A stretch of DNA of 64,000 nt from Vibrio maritimus (GCA_000755425.1 BBMT01000011.1:1-64000), one strand, 5' to 3'. Positions 45,917 to 55,069 are shown, counted from the first letter of the stretch. Numbers and translations are program-made. The notes: a model not told the origin generated them from the letters alone.

Positions 45917-48415
45917 ATGGAAGCGTTCAGTCGATGGTTTGACGATATATCAATAAAGAAAAAGGTACTGCTGAGTTTTTCGATACCTGTGCTCTTGATG
46001 CTATTGGTGTCGGTTTCAGTGTACAAAAACACTCAGTCTATGGTCGAAGATGCAAATTGGGTAGAGCACACTCAGAAAGCCATTGCGAGGGCACAAGAAC
46101 TGTTGACCATGGTTGTCGATATGGAAACAGGTAAGCGTGGCTTCTTGATTACCGGTGATGAAGTATTTTTAGAACCGTTTAATTGGTCTCTTCCAATATG
46201 GGATGAGAAAATTAACACTCTTGCCACGCAAGTCAGTGATAACCCACCGCAGGTAGAACTTCTCTGGGAAATTGATGCGCTTCACAAACTTTGGTTGCAA
46301 GAAGCTGCGACGAAAGAGATAGAACAGCGAAGGCTTGTCAGATCTGGGCAAGCAGACATGAGTGAGATAATACAATTTGTTCAAAAGCAAACGGGCAAGT
46401 CAATCATTGACGAAATTAGAAAGAAAGTCGATACCTTTATAAAAGTCGAAGAAGCTCTAATTAAGATCAGAACCGTCAAGTCAGCGGATTCAGCTAGCCA
46501 AACAAGCTTGGTGCTCATATTGGGAACCGTGGTGTCAGCAGTCATCTCTGTTTTAGTCGCTTTTTGGAGTTCCGCGCGTGTTAAGCGACGTGTCGACACC
46601 TTACTTCAAGCCACTCATCATGTGGGCATGGGCAAGTTGAACTTAGGTTTAGAAAAACTGAGTGCGAGTAAACAGCTAAATGGCAAAGATGAGTTTTCAA
46701 AACTAACACTGAGCTTCAAAGAGATGACTTCAAGCCTGGTTGAGAATGATGAGAAGATGCGTCATTACAACCAAAAGCTTAAAGACGAAACAGAACGAGC
46801 AGAAGCAGCGGCGAAAGCGAAAAGTGACTTTCTGTCTACCATGAGCCATGAAATAAGAACGCCGATGAATGGTGTTATTGGTATGACCAATTTACTTTTG
46901 GACACAAAGCTTGACGAGCAGCAGTTACGCATGACAGAAACGACGAAGAATAGCGCCGAGTCGTTGTTGTCTATTATCAATGATATTTTGGATTTCTCTA
47001 AAATCGAAGCAGGGAAGATTGATCTTGAAGTCATTGATTTTGACTTGGGAGAAGTCATAGAAGAAGTGGGAGCCATGCTCTATTTCGCGTCAGAGCAGAA
47101 AGGCATTCAATTAATCTGTCCAGCAACACCTATCATGGATCTTTGTTATAGGGGAGACCCTGGGCGTATTCGTCAGGTGCTAAATAACTTAGTCAATAAT
47201 GCTATTAAGTTTACTGAAAATGGAGAAGTTGCCGTTTATGTAACAGTACTAGAAAAACGACTTACCGATAGCGTTATTAAATTTGAAGTAAAAGACACAG
47301 GGATTGGTATAAGCGATGAGCAGCAGAAGAAACTGTTCTCTCGTTTTTCTCAGGCAGATAGCTCGACTACACGTAAATATGGTGGTACCGGGCTTGGTCT
47401 ATCAATCAGTAAGCGCTTATCCGAGATTATGGGTGGTGAAATTGGTGTTGTAAGTGAACAAGGTCAAGGTTCAAACTTTTGGTTCACGATCGTTTTAGAG
47501 AACTCTACGCAACAGTCAGTAGTTTATTTGCCTACAGGAGATGTGCAAAAGCAACGTCTACTGGTTGTAGATGATATTCAAACGAATCGAAATTTAATGG
47601 CTCAAATTTTTAATCGTTGGGGTATTTCTCATGACGTTGTAGACAGTGGGGAGGAAGCTTTGAAGGCGTTGACTAGAGCCAGACAAGAAGGGCACCCTTT
47701 TACTATTGCAATTATCGACTACCAAATGCCAAATATGGATGGTGTAGAGCTTGCTCGTCTAATCCAAAAGGATGAATCAATTAAGGATACAAAAATGGTC
47801 ATGTTCTCGTCTGTAGTTCAGAGAGGGGACGCCAAACTAATGCAACAGGTTGGCTTTACAGGCTATCTTACCAAACCAATGCAACAGTCCGACTTACTCA
47901 GTGTACTCGAAAAAGTATCGGGTCTTAACTCCGAAAGCCCGAAAGATAGTTTCGTAACGCGACATACGCCGGCGAAGAAAACTCAGTATGATGCTAGAGC
48001 ATTAATTGTCGATGATGTGACAACGAATCTGGTTGTTTTGCAATCTCTTCTTAGCAAGTATGGGATTAAAGTTGATAAGGCTAAAAATGGACTAGAAGCG
48101 TTAGCATCGCTCAGAACTCATTCTGGTTTTGACCTAGTGTTTATGGATTGCCAAATGCCTGAAATGGACGGCTACGAGGCAACAAGGGAGATTCGCAATA
48201 CTAACAATGCAAATATTAATCACGACATCCCCGTTATCGCTATGACCGCTAATGCTATCCAAGGAGATAAAGAGAAATGTTTGCAAGCAGGGATGGATGA
48301 CTATGTGTCAAAGCCTGTTAGTGCAAAAGCACTAGGAGACGTACTAGCGAAGTGGCTACCTCACAAGGAAAAGCAAGACATTGTCTCTGATGAAGAGGAG
48401 AAGAATCGAGCATAA
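45917..48415 (+). CDS. CHASE3 hybrid sensor histidine kinase with two receiver domains
   Basis: An 832-residue membrane signalling kinase. Order: helix (residues about 16-36), CHASE3-type periplasmic sensor (about 40-190), helix (about 200-222), HAMP, HisKA with phospho-acceptor H311 in M-S-H-E-I-R-T-P-M, HATPase (N-N-L-V-N-N-A-I-K-F, D-T-G-I-G-I, G-G-T-G-L-G-L-S-I), then receiver domains with aspartates D601 (D-Y-Q-M-P-N-M-D-G) and D744 (D-C-Q-M-P-E-M-D-G). There is no Hpt domain or adjacent response regulator, so phosphotransfer must use a partner elsewhere. Start at ATG 45917; in-frame codons back to 45872 lack a ribosome site. Confidence 0.9.
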   Translation: MEAFSRWFDDISIKKKVLLSFSIPVLLMLLVSVSVYKNTQSMVEDANWVEHTQKAIARAQELLTMVVDMETGKRGFLITGDEVFLEPFNWSLPIWDEKINTLATQVSDNPPQVELLWEIDALHKLWLQEAATKEIEQRRLVRSGQADMSEIIQFVQKQTGKSIIDEIRKKVDTFIKVEEALIKIRTVKSADSASQTSLVLILGTVVSAVISVLVAFWSSARVKRRVDTLLQATHHVGMGKLNLGLEKLSASKQLNGKDEFSKLTLSFKEMTSSLVENDEKMRHYNQKLKDETERAEAAAKAKSDFLSTMSHEIRTPMNGVIGMTNLLLDTKLDEQQLRMTETTKNSAESLLSIINDILDFSKIEAGKIDLEVIDFDLGEVIEEVGAMLYFASEQKGIQLICPATPIMDLCYRGDPGRIRQVLNNLVNNAIKFTENGEVAVYVTVLEKRLTDSVIKFEVKDTGIGISDEQQKKLFSRFSQADSSTTRKYGGTGLGLSISKRLSEIMGGEIGVVSEQGQGSNFWFTIVLENSTQQSVVYLPTGDVQKQRLLVVDDIQTNRNLMAQIFNRWGISHDVVDSGEEALKALTRARQEGHPFTIAIIDYQMPNMDGVELARLIQKDESIKDTKMVMFSSVVQRGDAKLMQQVGFTGYLTKPMQQSDLLSVLEKVSGLNSESPKDSFVTRHTPAKKTQYDARALIVDDVTTNLVVLQSLLSKYGIKVDKAKNGLEALASLRTHSGFDLVFMDCQMPEMDGYEATREIRNTNNANINHDIPVIAMTANAIQGDKEKCLQAGMDDYVSKPVSAKALGDVLAKWLPHKEKQDIVSDEEEKNRA

Positions 48416-48425
48416 ACTGGACGTC

Positions 48426-48456
48426 ACGCCATCATTCGCCTAGGTGATGATGGCGT
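48426..48456 (+). terminator. Hairpin after the hybrid kinase gene
   Basis: ACGCCATCAT / ATGATGGCGT, a perfect 10-bp stem with an 11-base loop, 10 bases after the kinase stop. No T-run follows; the 3' arm runs directly into promoter C. Confidence 0.6.
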
Positions 48457-48499
48457 CCTTCAAACGCGATTAACGGTAAATTCACCGTGCCCATAAAAT
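48454..48499 (+). promoter_or_regulatory. Promoter C of the six-member family
   Basis: Core GTCCTTCAAACGCGATT (48455-48471), exactly 22 bases, then TAAAAT (48494-48499) as -10. The upstream AGGGT arm is not conserved here, because the site abuts the kinase hairpin, so the 17-base core appears to be the essential part. The esterase-like gene starts 77 bases downstream. Confidence 0.75.
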
Positions 48500-48576
48500 G
48501 ACCGCACTTAACGAGGCGAGTGTACAAAAGCTCCTTCGCATTACAACTTTCAGAATGATATTAAGTAAGGTCAACC

Positions 48577-50609
48577 ATGCATAAGACTATTCGTACTGTC
48601 CTATCTTTAGCTATTCCACTAACACTAGCGGCATGTGGTGGTAGCGATACTTCTTCAACTACTAAACCCAGTGAACCAAAACCTGTTGAGCCGGGTTTGA
48701 GCTATCCAATTGAAGCTGAAATTGGTGATGTTACCCTCGTTGGAACCAGCGAATCGGTTGTTGTTTTAGATACTGCCGGTACACAGAAAAAGGTTCGAAT
48801 TGAAAGCTTTAAGGGTATCCCTTATGCGGAAGCGACTCGCTTCAATCCCAGTGAAACCGTTGATCTAGAAGATGGTTATGCCACAGAGTTTGGCGCCGTA
48901 TGTCCGCAAACGGCGCTAACCGAAATTCGTCAATCAGAAGACTGCCTAAATCTAAATATTTGGCGACCGAATAACTTAATAGCCGATCAAGTTCTACCTG
49001 TATACGTGTTCATTCACGGTGGCAACTTTGAATACGGTTCTGGCTCTGAACCACACATTCACGGTGATAACGTAGTCGCTCAAGGCCAACTCGACGGAAA
49101 TCCTTTTATTGCAGTCACATTTAACTACCGTCTGGGTTTACTTGGTTCTACTTACAAAAAAATTACTGATGAAGATACTACAGGTGGCAACTTTGGCATT
49201 GGCGACCAGAAGCGTGCGTTAGAGTGGGTTCATGACAATATTCACAAGTTTGGTGGTGATGCAGGGAAGGTGACTCTCATGGGGCAAGGAGCAGGCGCTA
49301 TGTCCATTGGTATTCTACAGCAAGACAGTAGCGAAGACTTTGTTGCTGAAAAATATTTCCAGCGCGCAATCATGCAAAGTAACCCGTACGGTTTTGAGTA
49401 TAAAAGCAGTAGTAATGCAGAATCACTCGCGACGGTAGATAAGATGAAAGATATGTCGCTGAAAGAGATTATGGACAGACAAAAAAACATGTCTAAAGCG
49501 ACGTCTAAGGTTGTTGATTGGGTATTGAGTAGTGCGGGTACAGCAATCCCATTCAGCTCAAACGAAACACCGATTTCATCTTTGATGCCTTTTGCACCTT
49601 ATATTGATTATCGCTCCAAGCTAGGAGACAAGCAAAAAGGTTATCACCTGAAATCTCAACCTTTCGATACTGAGCTAACGGTACCGACGGTTGCTGGTTT
49701 CAATGCGGCAGATGACCGAACTTTTGGCTCATTAGCAGATATTACCTTCTTGATCCCGATGGTAGTGGATTTAATCATGAATAATGATCCTGAGTTGTTG
49801 GCTCAAGATGATTCGGCACAAACATCAGAAGCTATCGCGACATGGCTATCACAAGAAGAAAACGTTGCGTTGCTGCGAGCGAAGCTAGCGACTATCGATG
49901 CAAATGATGTCAATACTCAACTCGACTTGGGAGAGATTATTAATCTTTTACCAGAAACTGCTTATGAGGCAGTAACGACTTTGTTTTACGGTCTTGGAAA
50001 TACAGATGAAACAAAGACGTTACTTGGTCTAGAGGATTATGCAGCGAACTCAGAACAGCAGCTTAGTGGTGCGTTCGACAATATGAAGCAGTTCAACCAA
50101 ATGACAAATGATATGATGTTTGCTGGTCCTATTCGTGCCAAGGTTGCTTCTGCGGAAGAGACTCAAATTCAAGCGACTATGTATGAATTCAACTACCGTG
50201 GCAGCTTCAACTCAGTGCCAAAAGGCAACTTGTTTAACGAGAAGGAAACGGATCTTATCCAAGTGGTTAAATCGCTGAGCTGTAGTTTCGGTACGCCATG
50301 CTTTGGTTCTGAGCTCCCTTTCGTTTTTAACAAGGCAGTGCGCTCAGATGGAACAACCTTTAGTGTGTCAGATAGCGATGAAGCAATGATGAGCAAGATG
50401 TCACGAGTTTGGTTTAGCGATGAGTTGTTCGAGAAAGAGCAGTATCAAAAAGGTTCGGACAATGTTTGGGTTATCGACGGAAACGGTACAGAAAACCAAT
50501 GTACGATTGGGACCGAATGACGAAAGTCGGAGATGATTTTCTACTTCAAGAAGGTCGCCTGCAGGGGCTTGAAGACCAAAACCTGATTGGATACTACTTA
50601 GTAGATTAA
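48577..50609 (+). CDS. Carboxylesterase type B-fold lipoprotein lacking catalytic residues (frame error near the end)
   Basis: A lipoprotein (L-A-A-C-G-G, residue about 20) of the carboxylesterase B/cholinesterase family: F-K-G-I-P-Y-A-E, S-E-D-C-L-N-L-N-I-W-R-P, oxyanion F-I-H-G-G-N-F and W-V-H-D-N-I-H-K-F-G-G-D. The nucleophile elbow G-E-S-A-G reads G-Q-G-A-G, with glycine at position 238, and the catalytic histidine of H-G-x-E-L-P is phenylalanine (F576 in C-F-G-S-E-L-P). It is therefore probably not an esterase but a binding or structural protein. One T missing near 50506 truncates the last 30 residues; restored it reads C-T-I-W-D-R-M-T-K and ends L-V-D at 50609 (about 677 residues). Driven by promoter C. 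Confidence 0.82.
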
Positions 50610-50641
50610 CTCGATAGACCCAAACATCATAAAACTAAAGG

Positions 50642-50657
50642 AAAAGGATGTCCTTTT
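50642..50657 (+). terminator. Weak hairpin after the esterase-like gene
   Basis: AAAAGG-ATGT-CCTTTT, a 6-bp stem with a 4-base loop ending in TTTTG. It is a possible weak terminator. Confidence 0.35.
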
Positions 50658-50730
50658 GTTCACCTCAAACTCCCTATCTATATATCATTTTGTGGTACTT
50701 TCTTAGTTTCAAAGAGGAAGTAGCAGGATA

Positions 50731-51373
50731 ATGACGATGTTAAACGTCGAAGACTATGAACAAGAGTTGGTTAAGTATATTTCTGAGGAAATGACCCAGG
50801 ATCCGGCACATGATATTAATCATGTGTACCGAGTCGTCAAGACAGCCAAACAGTTGTGCCAGGCTGAAGGAGCAATGCTAGAGGTTGTATTACCCGCTGC
50901 ATATCTTCATGACTGTTTCTCATTCCCCAAGAATCACCCCGACCGAGCTAAAAGTTCAACGGTAGCTGCTGATAAAGCGCTGGCATTTCTTAATGAACTT
51001 GGTTATCCATCTAAATATCACCCAGCCATACACCATTGTATTGTTGCGCATAGCTTTAGTGCCAATATTGCTCCACAAACTTTGGAAGCCCAAATAGTTC
51101 AGGATGCAGACCGACTTGACGCTCTCGGCGCAATTGGGATCGTACGTTGTTTACAGGTCGGTTCGCACCTGGGCATTAGTTTTTATGATGCAGATGATCC
51201 TTTTTGCTCAAACCGAGAGCCTGATGATAAGTCGTATTCGGTGGATCATTTCTACACCAAACTCTTTCGCCTTCCCGCGATGATGCAAACAGACTCAGCA
51301 AACAAGAGGCTAAAAACGGACTGACTTTATGCGCTCGTTCTTGGCTCAGTTGGGGGATGAGGTGAGTGTGTAG
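50731..51373 (+). CDS. HD-domain phosphohydrolase, YedJ-like (frame error near the end)
   Basis: Metal-dependent phosphohydrolase. HD-superfamily residues are in P-A-H-D-I-N-H-V-Y-R-V, A-A-Y-L-H-D-C, H-H-C-I-V-A-H-S-F-S and V-Q-D-A-D-R-L-D-A-L-G-A-I-G. The printed frame stops at R-L-K-T-D. Removing one A from a run near 51313 yields R-L-K-R-T-D-F-M-R-S-F-L-A-Q-L-G-D-E, the usual YedJ-type end, at 51373 (about 213 residues). ATG 50731 or 50737 could be the start. Substrate unknown. Confidence 0.85.
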
Positions 51374-51457
51374 ACTAGGGGCGATGGATTAACATTGCCT
51401 GAACTTTCAAAGCCACCTCGACGTAGTACAGTTTTTGCGTTTAATGGAGAGTGATGG

Positions 51458-51709
51458 ATGGAAGTGTCGCAAGAGGTGGAGTCTAGAATCATCGAGATGG
51501 CATGGGAGGATAGAACCCCTTTCGAGGCTATCCAGTTGCAGTATGGATTGAATGAATCTGAGTTGATTCGTTTTATGCGCACCCGACTTAAGAAGAATAG
51601 CTTCAAGTTATGGCGGACCCGTGTTTCTGGAAGGGCGACTAAACACGCGAAATTAAGAAGTGGAAACGTCACCAGAGGGTATTGTCCTACTCAATACAAA
51701 CACAGATAA
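51458..51709 (+). CDS. TIGR03643/DUF2805 family protein
   Basis: An 83-residue basic protein matching the TIGR03643 family: I-I-E-M-A-W-E-D-R-T-P-F-E-A-I, Y-G-L-N-E-S-E-L-I-R-F-M-R and L-K-K-N-S-F-K-L-W-R-T-R-V-S-G-R. The first half reads as a helix-turn-helix-like segment, and the C-terminal third is rich in R and K. Function is unknown; the family is common in marine gammaproteobacteria. GGAGAGTG precedes the ATG. Confidence 0.85.
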   Translation: MEVSQEVESRIIEMAWEDRTPFEAIQLQYGLNESELIRFMRTRLKKNSFKLWRTRVSGRATKHAKLRSGNVTRGYCPTQYKHR

Positions 51710-51752
51710 TTGCGATTCGTAGTCACAATACTGAGCTCCTGTAGAAACCGCT

Positions 51753-52070
51753 ATGATTCAATGGCCATGCCTGTTTAAACTCGAAGGCGACGACGAGTTG
51801 ATATTTATTGCTTCCGAAACCGAGCTAACCAAGGAGTTAGAGTCGCTCATTGTTAGTGACGAAGACATCCTAATTGATTCTTCTGGTCAGGCTTTTAAGA
51901 TCGAAGTGGATTCCTGCCAGGGCAATGCCTTTATCTTTCAGCCAAATGCTTTGACCCTTGAGGATGTTACTTTGCTGGTCCAAGCTCATGAGTTTTCATT
52001 AGCCCAAGTGTGCCTTACGAAGATTCAGTTCAACTCTATTAGCGAAGCCATTGAAGCGCTTCGCAGTTAA
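51753..52070 (+). CDS. DUF4144 family protein
   Basis: A 105-residue acidic cytosolic protein with the DUF4144 start W-P-C-L-F-K-L-E-G-D-D-E-L-I-F-I and the tail V-Q-A-H-E-F-S-L-A-Q-V-C-L-T-K-I. Function unknown. It is followed by the ynfA homologue with a 28-base gap and is probably co-transcribed with it. Confidence 0.75.
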   Translation: MIQWPCLFKLEGDDELIFIASETELTKELESLIVSDEDILIDSSGQAFKIEVDSCQGNAFIFQPNALTLEDVTLLVQAHEFSLAQVCLTKIQFNSISEAIEALRS

Positions 52071-52098
52071 TTACACGCATATCAACGAGGCGGCGCTA

Positions 52099-52431
52099 TT
52101 GGTCGATATTAAGGTTTTTGGGTTATTTCTGGTCACCGCAATTGCAGAGATTCTTGGCTGTTACTTGCCGTATTTATGGCTAAGAGAAGGTAAATCGATT
52201 TGGTTGTTGGTGCCTGCGGCTATCTTTTTGGGGCTTTTTGCTTGGCTGCTTTCGCTGCATCCCACTGCTGCCGGAAGAGTCTATGCCGCGTATGGTGGAG
52301 TCTATATCTTTGTCGCTATTCTATGGTTATGGTTTGTTGATGGAATAAAGCCCACTACGTGGGATATTGTCGGTACCTTAGTTGCACTGCTCGGAATGGC
52401 TATCATCATGTTTGCTCCAAGAGGCGCATAG
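52099..52431 (+). CDS. YnfA/UPF0060 family membrane protein
   Basis: A 110-residue four-helix membrane protein of the UPF0060/YnfA family (relatives of small multidrug-resistance transporters). Family marks: A-I-A-E-I-L-G-C-Y-L-P-Y-L-W-L-R, L-L-S-L-H-P-T-A-A-G-R-V-Y-A-A-Y-G-G-V-Y-I and W-L-W-F-V-D-G-I-K-P-T. TTG at 52099 is the likely start, giving the family N-terminus V-D-I-K-V-F-G-L-F with GAGG upstream. The longer frame from 52051 overlaps the previous gene. Confidence 0.85.
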   Translation: MVDIKVFGLFLVTAIAEILGCYLPYLWLREGKSIWLLVPAAIFLGLFAWLLSLHPTAAGRVYAAYGGVYIFVAILWLWFVDGIKPTTWDIVGTLVALLGMAIIMFAPRGA

Positions 52432-52507
52432 TCCGTAAATTAATCTGCAGTGGGCGGTCGTGTAATCTGGTACACTGCCGCCCGTTGAACTAATTTAGGT
52501 AAAGAAC

Positions 52508-52729
52508 ATGAGTCAAGAGCAGCCAAACAACCCACTACACGGTCTAACACTAGAAAAAATTTTAGTGCGTCTTCAAGAACATTACGGTTGGGAAGGCTTG
52601 GACGCGGAAATCCAAATCAACTGCTTTTACAACAACCCGTCTATTAAATCCTCTCTTAAATTTTTACGCCGAACCCAGTGGGCAAGGGATAAAGTAGAAG
52701 CCCTCTATATCGATACTTTCTGTAAGTAA
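52508..52729 (+). CDS. VF530/DUF2132 family DNA-binding-like protein
   Basis: A 73-residue protein with the complete VF530 signature: N-P-L-H-G-L-T-L-E-K-I-L, H-Y-G-W-E-G-L, I-N-C-F-Y-N-N-P-S-I-K-S-S-L-K-F-L-R-R-T and W-A-R-D-K-V-E-A-L-Y. The family is proposed to bind DNA on the basis of structure. It is monocistronic. Confidence 0.92.
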   Translation: MSQEQPNNPLHGLTLEKILVRLQEHYGWEGLDAEIQINCFYNNPSIKSSLKFLRRTQWARDKVEALYIDTFCK

Positions 52730-52798
52730 CACCCCATTGCTCTGTAGGTTTGTTGAGAGTAGACTGTTTTAAAAATCAATGTGTTAAAGGAGTGCGTG

Positions 52799-53230
52799 TT
52801 GGAAGTCTATCTATCAGGTGAAATTCATACCGATTGGCGAGAGCAGATCATCGAAGGTTGTAAAGCCAAGAACCTTGATATCAGCTTTACCTCTGCTAAC
52901 ACCGATCATGAATCAAGTGATGCAGCAGGGGATGGTTTGGGTGCTGAATCTCAGCAGTTTTGGCGAGATCACAAATCTGCGAAGGTGAACGCGATTCGAA
53001 TTCAAACGGCTATCAAAGCGTGCGATGTCGCGATTATTCGTTTTGGCGATAAATATAAACAGTGGAATGCTGCTTTTGATGCTGGCTACTGTGCGGCGCT
53101 CGGCAAACCTTACATTACTCTCCACGATGACAACCTAGTACATGCGCTAAAAGAGGTTGATGGCGCTGCACAGGCGTGGGCAACGACGCCAGAACAAATC
53201 GTTGATCTATTGGCTTACACAGTTTCTTAG
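52799..53230 (+). CDS. YtoQ family protein
   Basis: A 143-residue protein of the YtoQ family, with a nucleoside 2-deoxyribosyltransferase-like fold: V-Y-L-S-G-E-I-H-T-D-W-R, Q-F-W-R-D-H-K-S-A-K-V-N-A-I-R, I-R-F-G-D-K-Y-K-Q-W-N-A-A-F-D-A-G-Y and P-Y-I-T-L-H-D. Biological role unknown. TTG at 52799 is preferred because AAGGAG ends 6 bases upstream; GTG at 52796 is too close to it. Confidence 0.85.
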   Translation: MEVYLSGEIHTDWREQIIEGCKAKNLDISFTSANTDHESSDAAGDGLGAESQQFWRDHKSAKVNAIRIQTAIKACDVAIIRFGDKYKQWNAAFDAGYCAALGKPYITLHDDNLVHALKEVDGAAQAWATTPEQIVDLLAYTVS

Positions 53231-53281
53231 AAAGAAACAAAGCTTCTTTTACAATGAAATGAAAACGTAGAGGTAGTGATA

Positions 53282-53992
53282 ATGAGTGATGAGTATAACG
53301 ATCAAGTTTCTAAGCATTACGCGGCGTACCGCCCGCCTATTCACGGGCTGATACTGAAACAAGCGATAGAATCTATTAAGCCTTCATTCGATAACGGCTT
53401 GGATATCGGTTGTGGAACTGGTCTCTCATCTAATGCTTTAGCCGAGGTGTGCAGCAGCGTTGTGGGTATAGACCCAAGTGCCAATATGCTCGCTAGCGCA
53501 AGTTCAACCCGTGGAGTTTCTTTTGTTCAAGGAACGGGTGATAACTTGCCGCTTACCGATAGTTCGGTTGATATTATCACCTTTGCAGGTTCACTTTCTT
53601 ACGCCAAATCCGATAAGTTAGTCGACGAAGTACTGCGGGTCGGTAATGAAGATGTCACGGTTGTTGCCTACGACTTCGAAGTCTTGCTCGATGATGTGCT
53701 GACGAGCCTCGGTATCACACTACCGCCAAGTGCTTCTAATTATAACCATGCAGAGAACTTCTCGGAGTTTGAAGTGCTGACAGAGATTGCTGTACATCAA
53801 AGTAGGTTAGTGATTCCGGTTACTTCAGAACAACTTGCTCATGTTCTATTTTCGTCTTCAAAACGATTTGCACTATTGGTTGAGCGTTTCGGAAGCGACT
53901 ATACATTCGATAGAGTAGTCAAAGCATTAGGCGAAGACCGTTTTCAGGAGATCAGTGTCGATACCTATTATTCGACCTACAGACCGAATTGA
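53282..53992 (+). CDS. Class I SAM-dependent methyltransferase
   Basis: A 236-residue methyltransferase of unknown substrate. Motif I (L-D-I-G-C-G-T-G-L-S-S), the acidic SAM-ribose residue in V-V-G-I-D-P-S-A-N-M-L, and G-D-N-L-P-L-T-D-S-S-V-D-I-I-T are clear. Y-R-P at both ends (Y-A-A-Y-R-P-P and T-Y-R-P-N) resembles small-molecule methyltransferases of the Methyltransf_11 group. ATG 53282 has GAGG upstream; GTG 53276 is an alternative. Confidence 0.85.
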   Translation: MSDEYNDQVSKHYAAYRPPIHGLILKQAIESIKPSFDNGLDIGCGTGLSSNALAEVCSSVVGIDPSANMLASASSTRGVSFVQGTGDNLPLTDSSVDIITFAGSLSYAKSDKLVDEVLRVGNEDVTVVAYDFEVLLDDVLTSLGITLPPSASNYNHAENFSEFEVLTEIAVHQSRLVIPVTSEQLAHVLFSSSKRFALLVERFGSDYTFDRVVKALGEDRFQEISVDTYYSTYRPN

Positions 53993-54032
53993 TTCGTGTG
54001 GTACGTTGGCAATTCTAAAATAAAGGACAAAT

Positions 54033-54379
54033 ATGCAGTACAAAGTAGTAAAGGAATACACAGATACTCCCGAATATCCGATTGTTGTTGTGCAAGGTGA
54101 GCAGCTGACTGTTATTGAAGAGTCAGACGTTCAGGGTGACTGGCCAAATTGGGTTCTTTGTCGAAGTAAAGGTAAGAAGGGGTGGGTACCTAAACAGATA
54201 CTCGCGATAGATGCTGATACCGCGATCGTCAAAAGCGACTACCGTGCTTTTGAGCATAGATTAGAGGTGGGTGAAAGACTAATTGCTGAGTTCGAACTTA
54301 ATGGTTGGATTTGGTGCGAAAAATCAGATGACAAAGGTGCTATGGTTGGTCGCCTTTAAACCACCTTGCGCGAGTTTGA
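54033..54379 (+). CDS. SH3-domain-like protein (frame error near the end)
   Basis: A two-repeat SH3-like protein: repeat 1 (about residues 20-53) ends W-V-L-C-R-S-K-G-K-K-G-W-V-P-K-Q, and repeat 2 (about 70-112) has V-G-E-R-L-I-A-E-F-E-L-N-G-W-I-W-C-E. In the printed frame the second repeat stops at G-R-L. One extra base near 54340 gives Y-G-W-S-P-L-N-H-L-A-R-V, matching the G-W-V-P of repeat 1, ending at 54379 (about 115 residues). Function unknown. Confidence 0.75.
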
Positions 54380-54411
54380 TTCACTGTTTCCATCCACTTA
54401 AGGAATAATCC

Positions 54412-54900
54412 ATGTTTCGTGAAATGACGAGAGACGATTTTGAGCTGTTTTGGCCTACGTTTTCAAGAGTAATAATGGCTGAGGAAACCTATGCTTTTGA
54501 TCCAAATATGACATTGGAACAGTCGTTTGATGTTTGGTGCAAAGTACCGCTTAAAACCTTTGTCTTCGTGGAACATGGCGTGATTTTGGGCTCTTTTTAT
54601 ATCAAAGCAAATGCCGCTGGACCGGGTAGCCATATTTGTAACTGCGGATACATGGTTTTAGAAAGTGCTAGAGGAAAGGGCATTGCACGATCAATGTGTG
54701 AGTATTCTCAAAAGGTTGCGATAGATCTGGGGTTTGATGCGATGCAATTTAACAGTGTGGTATCAACGAATACAATCGCGGTCACTTTATGGGAAAGTCT
54801 CGGTTTTGCTATTGTTGGCACGATTCCTAGAGCCTATAACCATAGCCGCCTAGGCTATGTTGATAGTCTCGTGATGTATAAAAGCCTGGTGGAAGTGTAG
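54412..54900 (+). CDS. GNAT-family N-acetyltransferase
   Basis: A 162-residue acetyltransferase: F-V-F-V-E-H-G-V-I-L-G-S-F-Y-I-K, C-N-C-G-Y-M-V-L-E-S-A-R-G-K-G-I-A-R-S-M-C (acetyl-CoA loop R-G-K-G-I-A) and N-T-I-A-V-T-L-W-E-S-L-G-F-A-I-V-G-T-I-P-R. This resembles the phosphinothricin-type group. AAGGAA precedes the ATG. It is monocistronic, and its stop lies at the edge of the T-run that ends the predicted antisense-strand small RNA. Confidence 0.85.
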   Translation: MFREMTRDDFELFWPTFSRVIMAEETYAFDPNMTLEQSFDVWCKVPLKTFVFVEHGVILGSFYIKANAAGPGSHICNCGYMVLESARGKGIARSMCEYSQKVAIDLGFDAMQFNSVVSTNTIAVTLWESLGFAIVGTIPRAYNHSRLGYVDSLVMYKSLVEV

Positions 54901-54998
54901 AAAAAAATTGGGAATCCCTTCCCAAAGCTGGGTTGCCCCAATTGCCATGTTAATCCTTTTGAGTTCAATTACAGTACCAAGGAGCATTACACCTTGAC
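54901..54998 (-). ncRNA. Candidate small RNA of about 98 nt driven by promoter D
   Basis: Promoter D predicts a minus-strand transcript starting near 54998. It meets a strong Rho-independent terminator after about 75 bases: TTGGGAA-GGGA-TTCCCAA (54925-54908), followed by seven T residues (54907-54901). In between are a CAAGG/CCTTG stem (around 54994-54977) and a GGG-GCAA-CCC hairpin (around 54943-54931). No credible open reading frame starts in this stretch and it overlaps no gene on either strand. Size, terminator with poly-U tail and dedicated promoter fit a trans-acting regulatory RNA. It could alternatively be the 3' end of the gene at 55070-55468. Confidence 0.6.
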
Positions 54999-55004
54999 GG
55001 AGAG

Positions 55005-55057
55005 ATAATATCTTGTTGAGCTGAAACTCCATAATCGCGTTTGAAGGATCCAATCCT
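55005..55057 (-). promoter_or_regulatory. Promoter D of the six-member family
   Basis: Core ATCCTTCAAACGCGATT (55049-55033) on the minus strand, exactly 22 bases, then TATTAT (55010-55005). AGGAT (55057-55053) and ATCCT form a perfect spaced dyad. No protein gene lies downstream, only the candidate small RNA. Confidence 0.75.
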
Positions 55058-55069
55058 ACAAGAGCCGAT

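Noticed and set aside
54850..55053. Minus-strand 67-codon frame starting M-D-P-S-N-A-I-M-E-F
   Set aside because: It begins inside promoter D, crosses the terminator and runs into the GNAT gene on the opposite strand. No ribosome site or family similarity; the candidate small RNA explains this stretch better.
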